Origin: CAYQMF01 sp964418595
Lineage (GTDB): Bacteria; Planctomycetota; UBA1135; UBA2386
Length of the DNA stretch: 32,190 bases
Direction of reading: 5' to 3'
Assembly (NCBI GenBank): GCA_964418595.1
Contig: CAYQMF010000078.1
Coordinates: 1-32,190, forward strand
Shown: positions 23,612-30,020 of the stretch, piece by piece
Position numbering within the stretch: the stretch's first letter is position 1
Layout: each line of letters begins with the position of its first letter
The notes under the pieces: model-generated
The model's database searches: none
What the model saw: the letters and a program-made list of their open reading frames with translations, nothing else
Told to the model about the DNA's origin: nothing
Translations under genes and position numbers: made by a program

Positions 23612-24817
23612 ATGCGCGCCTTGTTCCGGCTCTACCGCGATGCCTACGCGCACATGCCTCCCGCGGTGTGGTGGCTGTGCAGCGTCGCGCTGGTCAACCG
23701 CGCCGGCACGATGGTCGTGCCGTTCCTCACGCTTTGGCTCACCACGCAGCGCGGCTACGACCCGAGAGTCGCGGGTCTGCTCGTGGGGGTGTACGGCGTC
23801 GGCTCGCTGCTCGGCACCTACGCGGGCGGTTGGCTCACCGACCGCATCGGCGCCAAGCGCGTGCAGACCGCGAGCCTCGGCGGCGCCGGCGTGCTCTTCG
23901 TCGCGCTCGGCCAGGCCGACGGCCTCGCCGCGCTCCTGCCGGCGCTGTTCCTGCTCGGTGTCGTCGCGGATGCGTTCCGCCCGGCGAACCTCGCGCTCCT
24001 CGCCGTCGCCTGCCGGCCGGAACACCGCAACAAGGCGTTCGCGCTCATGCGCCTCGCCATCAACCTGGGCTGGAGCATCGGGCCGACGGTCGGCGGGTTC
24101 CTCGCCAAGAAGAGCTATGACCTGCTCTTCTGGATCGACGGCGTGACCTGCCTGCTGGCGATGCTGCTCTTCGTCGCTCTCGTGCAGCGGCGCCTGCCGA
24201 CGGAAGAAGCGGCCTCGGCGACGCCCGGCCCCAGCGGCGATCGCAGCCCGTGGCACGACCGCCCGTTCCTCGTGACGATGCTCATGACCCTGGGCATGGG
24301 CATGGTGTTCATGCAGTTCTTCTCGACCGCGCCGCTGCACTACGAGCGGCACTACGGCCTCGACGAGGCGTCGATCGGGATGCTGTCGGGGTTGAATGCG
24401 CTCCTCGTCGTGCTCTTCGAGATGGCGGTGGTGCAGGCGGTGGGTCGCCGCCGGCCGCTGCGGGTGGTCGCCGCCGGGGCCCTGCTCATGGGCGTCGGCT
24501 TCAGCCTGGTCGGGCTCGGCAACACGTTCGGCTTCGCGGCCTTCGCCGTGATCGTGTGGACCTGCGGCGAGATCCTCGAGTCCGCGCAGCTCATGACCTA
24601 CGTGGCCAATCGCGCCGGACCCAAGAACCGCGGCCGCTACCTGGGACTCGTCAGCCTCACCTACTCGTTCGGCTTCATGCTGGCGCCGGTGCTCGGCACG
24701 CTGGTGTGGACGGACGTGGGCCCGAGTGCCCTTTGGTGGGGGTGCCTCGCGTTGGGCACGATTGCGTGCGCAGGGTTCTTGTGGGTCGATCGGAGAGAAG
24801 CGCGTGCGGGACGCTGA
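23612..24817 (+). CDS. Major facilitator superfamily transporter
   Basis: 401 aa from ATG 23612, with about 12 hydrophobic segments. The loop between helices 2 and 3 carries MFS motif A in the form 'GTYAGGWLTDRIGAKR' (residues 68-83, Asp77-Arg78). 'RLAINLGWSIGPTVGGFLA' (about 150-168) is the helix-5 signature (motif C-like) of proton-coupled drug exporters of the DHA1/MdtH type. A hydrophilic linker (about 197-215, 'TEEAASATPGPSGDR') separates the two six-helix halves, and 'AVGRRRPLRVVAAGALLM' is the equivalent of motif A in the second half. The substrate cannot be read from the sequence; efflux of a small molecule is likely given the motif C-like helix. It stands alone, with its own -10-like box, and converges on the gene at 24938. 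Confidence 0.92.
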   Translation: MRALFRLYRDAYAHMPPAVWWLCSVALVNRAGTMVVPFLTLWLTTQRGYDPRVAGLLVGVYGVGSLLGTYAGGWLTDRIGAKRVQTASLGGAGVLFVALGQADGLAALLPALFLLGVVADAFRPANLALLAVACRPEHRNKAFALMRLAINLGWSIGPTVGGFLAKKSYDLLFWIDGVTCLLAMLLFVALVQRRLPTEEAASATPGPSGDRSPWHDRPFLVTMLMTLGMGMVFMQFFSTAPLHYERHYGLDEASIGMLSGLNALLVVLFEMAVVQAVGRRRPLRVVAAGALLMGVGFSLVGLGNTFGFAAFAVIVWTCGEILESAQLMTYVANRAGPKNRGRYLGLVSLTYSFGFMLAPVLGTLVWTDVGPSALWWGCLALGTIACAGFLWVDRREARAGR

Positions 24818-24937
24818 TCTCCGGAACTCCCATGCTCCTGGCCTTGACCGGGCGGTCGCCTGGCTGGCCTGCCGCACGCCTCGGTTCGAGCGGCGTGAAC
24901 CTGCGCGCGCTCGAGGGCCTGTTGGGCGAGCCGCACC

Positions 24938-26017
24938 TCACTGATTGCCGATCACTCCCGTGCCGCCGTTCGACAGCACGATTCCCAGCGCATTGGCCGC
25001 CGGATCGGCGACGACGAACTGGTTGTGGAAGCGCAGACCGAGCAGGTAGATGTTGTTGGGCAAGTCGTAGCTGAGCGACGCGTTGCCTCGCGCATCGACC
25101 GCAACATGTTGCAAGTCGTCGATGCTGCAGAGCACGGCGCACGCCGGCGCCCCGAGCCAGCCGAGATCGAGCGGGAGGGCCACGCCACCCCAGGCAGAGG
25201 CGGAGAAGCCGAGGCTCAGCATCGCCGATGTCGTCGGCCGCGCCTGCGCCAGCCGGACGCGGAATGAGTCGCCGATCTGGGGTGTGTTCGTCGAGTAGAG
25301 CACCGGCACCGCGGTCGTCGTTTGCGCGACGATGCCCATGACGAGGCCATAGCCGGGCTCGAGAGTGCCGGTTGTCGCAGTCGGAGGAGACGCGTAGAGG
25401 CGAGCGGTGGCGCCGCCCGTCGCGTCCAAGGGGTAACCCCAGATCGAGCCCCCGTTGCTGTTGCCGAACACCGTCACTTGCACGAGCAGGTTCCTGCCGC
25501 TCGCCGGTGCCCACGCGAACGTCCCGGTCCAGGGGATCGTCATGAAGAAGTCCGCGGGGTCGGTCGGGTTGGCGGGTTGATCGGGGAAGATGACGAACGA
25601 CCGCGGGAGCACCGTCACGGGCGCGCCGCTGTCGAAGTTGGCGGCGAAGGTCGTGCTCATCGATTGCGGCGCCCGCGTCGTGTAGCCGACCTGGATCTCC
25701 AGATCGACGGTGACACCGTGTGCGAGCACCGCGCGCTCGTCCTGGCGCAGACGCAGACCTGCCATGGTGAAGGCGACAGGCAGATCGGTGCCGACGAACA
25801 CCTGCTGGTAGCGGATCGGGGACCACGTGAACGGAATGCTGTTGTCGCTGCCACCGAACGCACCCGCCATCGGCGCCGGCAGCGGGTTGTTGCCGCCGAG
25901 TCCGATGCCGGTGCCGGGACAACCGCGGCCGAAGGTGGAGTAGAGGGCGTTCACCTGCGCCGGACAGGCGAGCATCGCGATCGAGGAGAAGGCCGCTGCA
26001 AGCATCGTGTTTCGCAT
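24938..26017 (-). CDS. Secreted planctomycete-type protein with 'GRGCPGTG' N-terminal motif
   Basis: 359 aa from ATG 26017. Residues 1-21 ('MRNTMLAAAFSSIAMLACPA', then Q) form a signal peptide. The mature protein opens with 'YSTFGRGCPGTGIGLGG', a motif I recall near the N-terminus of many exported proteins in planctomycetes. The rest is predicted beta-rich with few charges: residues about 45-250 resemble a jelly-roll ('MAGLRLRQDERAVLAHG', 'TVDLEIQVGYTTRAP', 'LLVQVTVFGNSNGGSIWGYP') and about 255-359 form a second beta-domain ('DSFRVRLAQARPTTSAMLSL', 'NIYLLGLRFHNQFVV') of the kind often found at the C-terminus of these proteins. No catalytic motif is evident, so a structural or adhesive surface role is a guess. 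It converges with the MFS gene (120-nt gap). Confidence 0.8.
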   Translation of the reverse strand: MRNTMLAAAFSSIAMLACPAQVNALYSTFGRGCPGTGIGLGGNNPLPAPMAGAFGGSDNSIPFTWSPIRYQQVFVGTDLPVAFTMAGLRLRQDERAVLAHGVTVDLEIQVGYTTRAPQSMSTTFAANFDSGAPVTVLPRSFVIFPDQPANPTDPADFFMTIPWTGTFAWAPASGRNLLVQVTVFGNSNGGSIWGYPLDATGGATARLYASPPTATTGTLEPGYGLVMGIVAQTTTAVPVLYSTNTPQIGDSFRVRLAQARPTTSAMLSLGFSASAWGGVALPLDLGWLGAPACAVLCSIDDLQHVAVDARGNASLSYDLPNNIYLLGLRFHNQFVVADPAANALGIVLSNGGTGVIGNQ

Positions 26018-26123
26018 GAGAGGAACCGGGCATCTGGTGCCGTCCTCTCGTGCCTTGCAAACCACGCACCAGGCGAAGGCTCGCGGCCCCGCGCACCTCT
26101 CCACGCCGTCCACCACGCCGACG

Positions 26124-26150
26124 ATTGTAGGAACTACGACGAGGGTGCAA
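26124..26150 (-). promoter_or_regulatory. Candidate sigma-70-type promoter (TTGCAC, 15 bp, TACAAT)
   Basis: On the minus strand TTGCAC (26150-26145) is followed after 15 bp by TACAAT (26129-26124), the best -10 match in the window. The spacing is slightly short. Transcription would begin near 26117, giving a leader of about 100 nt before ATG 26017. A GTG at 26116 is in frame and would be leaderless, but it would add 33 residues ahead of the signal peptide, so ATG 26017 is preferred. Confidence 0.45.
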
Positions 26151-26227
26151 TCCGTACAAAGGAGCGAGCCTGCGGGGGCGGAGCACCGACGCCAGCGGGA
26201 CGCGCCGCAGTCGAGCGCCGCTTCAGT

Positions 26228-27754
26228 TCAGAACAACCGGTATCCGGACAGCCACGCGCGCAGCGCGAAGTACTTCGGCGCGGTGAGCGGGTCCTGGTCG
26301 CCGAACTCGAGCGCGCCCCATGAGCCGTACTTGCCGGGCTTGACGGTCGACGCGTAGGTGGCGAGCGCACCGCCGCCGACGGCGCGCCAGCCTTCCACGA
26401 ACCAGACGTAGAGCCAGGCCATTTCCGTCCGGCGGTTGGCGGCCATGAAGAGCGCGGTGATGTTGGTGTTGTTCTCGGTGCCGCCCCAGCCGACGAGGTG
26501 CTGGCCGCCTTCGTAGCCGAGGAGTTGCACGCCGCGCCGGCGCGCTTCGAGACCGTGGGCGTACGTCTGCCACAGCGTCGCGACGAGATCGCTCCAGCAG
26601 TAGCCGAGGATGGCGTCCACCGACATGGCCGCCACCTGCGTCTGCCGCGCGGGATCACCGAGCGGGTAGCCGAAGTACGGCGCGACCGCGAGCGCGTCGA
26701 CTTCCTGGCTCGCGCTGCGCCAGTCGAGCATCGTCGTGCCCGTCCACGGGTTGGCGTTCTGCGCCGACAACACGCGCACGAAGCGGTGCGAGCCGGCCAG
26801 CTCCTGCGCGAACACGCGGAAGAGCGCGACCGAGCGCTGCGAGTAGAAGCGGAGCTGCGCCTCGAACGGGTCGGTGCTCAGGCCCAGACGCTGGCCTTCA
26901 CTGCGGCAGTAGCGGCCGGCGGCGAAGCCGGTGTTCCAGCACTCGTTGCCGTACTCCAGGTGCACGGCGCGACCCGCCTCCAGGCGCGCCCGCACGAGGC
27001 GTGCGAGCTGGCGCGCGTAGTCGTCGTCGCACCGGTGCGGCAGACAGAACCACGGGTCGGCGTCCAGCTCGTTGCACAGGTCGAGCATGTGCTCGAAGGC
27101 CACGCCGCGGCCGGTGGCCTGGCTGAAGTCGCCGGTCGTCGCGCGGTCGGTCCAGCGCACCTGCGTCGAGTCGTTGGTGCGCTGCCAGTCCATGAAGCGC
27201 AGCACGCGGAAGCCGTGCCAGTTGGCGAGGAAGCGCGCGTGGAAGGGCTGCGTGCCGTACGTCGCCTCGTGCCCCGGCAGGAGCACGCGCACGTTGCGCA
27301 CCGGGTCGGTCGGGTCGGTGCGCACGATGCGCAGGAGCACACCCTCGTGCGTCGGTCGCACATCGGCCTCCAGGCGGTTGGCCGAGCGCAGCACGACCCG
27401 CGCGTCGAGGGTGAGCTCGACGTCGCCGGTGCCGTCCCAGAGACACACGTAGCGGCCGGCCGGATAGCCCTGCGGGAACTCGCGCAGCATGAGCGCGGCG
27501 ACGGCGCGGCCGGGGTTGAGGCTCGCGGGATAACCATCGGCGCGCGTGGCGATCGCTTCGCCCGTGTTCCAGGGCCCGCCGGTGACCAACTGCGGGATCC
27601 AGTCCGACGCGCCCTTGAACACGTCGACGAACACGCACTCCGGCGTGAAGTACGTCCACCAGCCGAGGTTGACCCCGAGCGTCGCCGGCTGGGCGACTGT
27701 GGACGGGCCGAGGAGGAGGAAGGCGAGCGCGGTGCGGAGCCAGGTGCAGGACAC
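26228..27754 (-). CDS. Secreted clan GH-A-like glycoside hydrolase
   Basis: 508 aa from a GTG at 27754, preceded by a perfect AGGAGG three bases upstream. Residues 1-22 ('SCTWLRTALAFLLLGPSTVA' after the first Met) are a signal peptide. After a beta-rich N-terminal domain, a TIM-barrel-like region runs from about 180 ('HGFRVLRFMDWQRTND'). 'LEYGNECWNTGF' places Glu271 where clan GH-A enzymes have the acid/base Glu in an N-E pair, and 'LLGYEGGQHLVG' places Glu415 where the nucleophile should be; the 144-residue spacing is plausible. The sequence between them ('VDALAVAPYFGYPLGDP') is like strand 6 of such barrels. The exact GH family and substrate are not recognised. The gene starts 36 nt after the DUF2167 gene, so the two are probably co-transcribed from 28712-28741. 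Confidence 0.78.
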   Translation of the reverse strand: MSCTWLRTALAFLLLGPSTVAQPATLGVNLGWWTYFTPECVFVDVFKGASDWIPQLVTGGPWNTGEAIATRADGYPASLNPGRAVAALMLREFPQGYPAGRYVCLWDGTGDVELTLDARVVLRSANRLEADVRPTHEGVLLRIVRTDPTDPVRNVRVLLPGHEATYGTQPFHARFLANWHGFRVLRFMDWQRTNDSTQVRWTDRATTGDFSQATGRGVAFEHMLDLCNELDADPWFCLPHRCDDDYARQLARLVRARLEAGRAVHLEYGNECWNTGFAAGRYCRSEGQRLGLSTDPFEAQLRFYSQRSVALFRVFAQELAGSHRFVRVLSAQNANPWTGTTMLDWRSASQEVDALAVAPYFGYPLGDPARQTQVAAMSVDAILGYCWSDLVATLWQTYAHGLEARRRGVQLLGYEGGQHLVGWGGTENNTNITALFMAANRRTEMAWLYVWFVEGWRAVGGGALATYASTVKPGKYGSWGALEFGDQDPLTAPKYFALRAWLSGYRLF

Positions 27755-27790
27755 GGTCCTCCTACTCGTCCCGCTGTGCGCGCGGCTCGT

Positions 27791-28669
27791 CTAAATCGGC
27801 GTCGTCGCGCGCCAGCGGCGCCGGAACCACCATGCGCCGGCGAGCACCGCGAGCACGAGGGTGGGCTTGACCAACAGACGGGGGAGGCTCACGGCGGCGG
27901 GGGCGTTCGTCGCAACCAGGGCGCGCACGCCATGTCCCGCGCGGCGATGGCGGAGGGGATCGTGATCGGCGTAGCGGAAGCCGGGGGCGAGCGCGATACG
28001 TCCGAGCACCGCGTGCGCGTCAGCGATCACCTGCGCGCGCCGGTCGTAGTCGGCGACCGCCTGGAGCACGAGCGTGCCTTCGGCGCTGAGGACCCGGATG
28101 TCGTAGTTGAGGGTGGGCTTCTGCACGCCGTCCACCTTCAGCACCCGCCCCCACGAGAGCGTGCGCGTCGCCGGGTCGAACACCGGCGGCTGTGCCCACT
28201 CCAAAAGCTCCACCGCGCGCCCGCCGTTGCGCACCCGGGCCGGGTTGCCGGCCTCGACGCTCGCCCGCAGGGTCTTCAGCATCGCGCGCGGCTCGATGTC
28301 GTCCGCGTCGTCGTCGAGCACGTAGCCACGCGTGTCGTGCGACACGATCAGTCCGCCCCAATCCGTCGGCGGAAGGAGCAGGCCCAGCGTCGTGGGGTTG
28401 GGTCGGTTGCCCCACTTCTGTTCGGTGATGAGGCGCGCACCCTGTGGTTGGAGGTAGCGCCAGCCCGAGGGAAGGTCGATGGTCGCGATGCCCCCCTGCA
28501 CCGTGACGCGGCCTGTTTCGAACGGGATGGAGGCGGGATCCTGTCCGGCCTGGGCACGAGCAGCTGCGACGAAGCCCGCGAGCATGACGCCCCGCGCCGT
28601 GCCCGCTGCGGTGCCCGCCCACCGGGCAGGGAACCAACGGGCAGGGAGCCTGCTGCCGAGGATGCTCAT
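27791..28669 (-). CDS. DUF2167 family membrane-anchored protein
   Basis: 292 aa from ATG 28669; the frame extends to 28777, but the longer start would lie upstream of the promoter proposed at 28712-28741. An N-terminal hydrophobic segment ('GVMLAGFVAAARAQA') acts as a signal or anchor. The body matches the DUF2167 pattern I know: 'WRYLQPQGARLITEQKWGN', 'TTLGLLLPPTDWGGLIVSHD', 'GYVLDDDADDIEPRAMLKTL' and 'LLEWAQPPVFDPATRTLSWG'. A second hydrophobic segment near the C-terminus ('PTLVLAVLAGAWWFRRRW') is a transmembrane helix with a basic stop. The domain is therefore held on the outer face of the cytoplasmic membrane. The family's function is not established. It is first of a two-gene unit with the glycosidase and diverges from the gene at 28786. 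Confidence 0.88.
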   Translation of the reverse strand: MSILGSRLPARWFPARWAGTAAGTARGVMLAGFVAAARAQAGQDPASIPFETGRVTVQGGIATIDLPSGWRYLQPQGARLITEQKWGNRPNPTTLGLLLPPTDWGGLIVSHDTRGYVLDDDADDIEPRAMLKTLRASVEAGNPARVRNGGRAVELLEWAQPPVFDPATRTLSWGRVLKVDGVQKPTLNYDIRVLSAEGTLVLQAVADYDRRAQVIADAHAVLGRIALAPGFRYADHDPLRHRRAGHGVRALVATNAPAAVSLPRLLVKPTLVLAVLAGAWWFRRRWRATTPI

Positions 28670-28711
28670 GTCGGTCTCGATCTTCGCGCTCGTGCTGGGG
28701 GCAGCCGCCGC

Positions 28712-28741
28712 AGCGTAGGCCAAGCGAGGGTAGAGGGTCAA
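28712..28741 (-). promoter_or_regulatory. Candidate promoter TTGACC, 18 bp, TACGCT
   Basis: On the minus strand TTGACC (28741-28736) and TACGCT (28717-28712) are separated by 18 bp. This is the only TACNNT box in the window with a good -35 at normal spacing, and it supports reading TACNNT as a housekeeping-type -10. Transcription would start about 36 nt before ATG 28669. Confidence 0.5.
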
Positions 28742-28785
28742 ACGCTCCTTCCGTACCGCCATCGCCTTGGCGATCATGCGCGGCG

Positions 28786-29946
28786 ATGCGCTCGCTCTGG
28801 ACCCTGTGGATCGCCGTCGGAGTCCTCGTGCGGCTGGTGATCTGGTACGGCACCATCGGCAGCAACGACGTGCCGACGTGGGCGAGCCACGGCCATCACG
28901 TGGGCACGCTCGGCCTGGCCGAGACCTACCGCCAGGTGCAGCTCTACAACCATCCGCCCCTGCTCGGCTGGTACGCGATGGCGGCGTGGGACCTGGCCGG
29001 CCAGGACATGACCGCGTTCGCGCGCTGGATCAAGCTGCCCGGGTTGCTGGGCGAGGCGCTCGCCATGGCGGCGTTGTGGCGTTGCGGCGGGGCGCGGCTC
29101 GCGGGGCTGTACGCGCTGCTGCCGGCGCCGATCCTCGTGTGCGCCTATCACGGCAACACCGACTGCCTGTATGCGGCGTTCGCGCTGCTCGCGGCGTTGG
29201 CGTTCGACAGGAAGCGGTTCGCACTGGCCGGGTTCATGCTGGCGGCGGCGCTCAACGTGAAGCTCATCCCGCTGGTGTTGGTGCCGTTGTTCGTGATCGG
29301 CTTGCCCGACCGTCGTGCGTTCTGGCGGTTCTCGCTCGCCGCGGCGATCGGCATGCTGCCGTACCTGGTGCCCGCGTTGCAGGCGAGCGCGGCGATGTAC
29401 CGCAACATGATCGCCTACAACTCGAGCGGCGATGAATGGGGGTTCGTGGCGTTCCTCAACGAGGCGGAGCGATCACTCGCGCTGCAGGCGCTCGCGGTGC
29501 CCCTGCGCGACTGGTTCCTGCAGTTCGGCCGCTACCTCATCCTCGGCGGCTCCGTGCTCCTCGCGTTCGCGTGCCGGCGCCGACTGCGCCTGTCGATGCG
29601 CGAGCAGGTCGCGGTCGTGAGCGGGTTCTTCCTCTTCTTCGCACCCGGGTTCGGCGTCCAGTACGTCGCGTTCGTGGCGCCGCTGCTGCTCGCCGTCCAC
29701 ACCGGCGCGGGCGTGTTCTGGGGCATCAGCTCCGGGATCTTCATCGGCTCGCTGTACGCGGCGTACCTCGTGCGCGGCGCGCAGTGGTACTCGGCGTTCT
29801 ACGCCCCCTTCCCCGGCATCACCCCCGAGCTCGGCGTCATCGCGTGGGCGGGCCTCGGCGCGTGGCTGTGGCTGCACCTGCTCGACGCGTGGCGGGGGTC
29901 GGCGCCGGCGACGCCATCGGTGTCCTTGGCGGCAGCACCGCCGTAG
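28786..29946 (+). CDS. Integral membrane glycosyltransferase-like protein (GT87/DUF2029 or PMT type)
   Basis: 386 aa from ATG 28786, with about nine to eleven hydrophobic helices. The first loop contains 'YNHPPLLGWYAM', the His-Pro-Pro type motif of polyprenyl-phosphate-dependent GT-C transferases. 'AYHGNTDCLYAAFALLAALA' followed by 'AGFMLAAALNVKLIPLVLVP' is the H-G-N-x-D and Lys-Pro-type pair typical of GT87/DUF2029 mannosyltransferases. A soluble tail of about 20 residues ends in Ala/Pro. GT-C enzymes transfer a sugar from a lipid-linked donor on the outer face of the membrane; acceptor unknown. An ATG at 28776 is in a different frame. It diverges from the DUF2167 gene (116-nt gap). Confidence 0.85.
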   Translation: MRSLWTLWIAVGVLVRLVIWYGTIGSNDVPTWASHGHHVGTLGLAETYRQVQLYNHPPLLGWYAMAAWDLAGQDMTAFARWIKLPGLLGEALAMAALWRCGGARLAGLYALLPAPILVCAYHGNTDCLYAAFALLAALAFDRKRFALAGFMLAAALNVKLIPLVLVPLFVIGLPDRRAFWRFSLAAAIGMLPYLVPALQASAAMYRNMIAYNSSGDEWGFVAFLNEAERSLALQALAVPLRDWFLQFGRYLILGGSVLLAFACRRRLRLSMREQVAVVSGFFLFFAPGFGVQYVAFVAPLLLAVHTGAGVFWGISSGIFIGSLYAAYLVRGAQWYSAFYAPFPGITPELGVIAWAGLGAWLWLHLLDAWRGSAPATPSVSLAAAPP

Positions 29947-30020
29947 CGGGGCTGACCCGTTCAAGGACCCAGATAGCTCAGATAGTTGCCCGGGGCTTGC
30001 CAGGCTCGAGGGCGCCACAC

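Noticed and set aside
24802..24879. 8-bp inverted repeat (GCGTGCGG ... CCGCACGC) after the MFS gene
   Set aside because: The arms are 62 nt apart and GC-rich; such matches are expected by chance and no U-run follows.
26498..28840. 780-codon plus-strand frame over the glycosidase and DUF2167 genes
   Set aside because: Crosses two well-supported minus-strand genes and an intergenic region, and has shadow-type composition.
29970..29990. Repeated AGATAG hexamer (AGATAGCTCAGATAG)
   Set aside because: Only two short units, with no context to tell an operator from chance.
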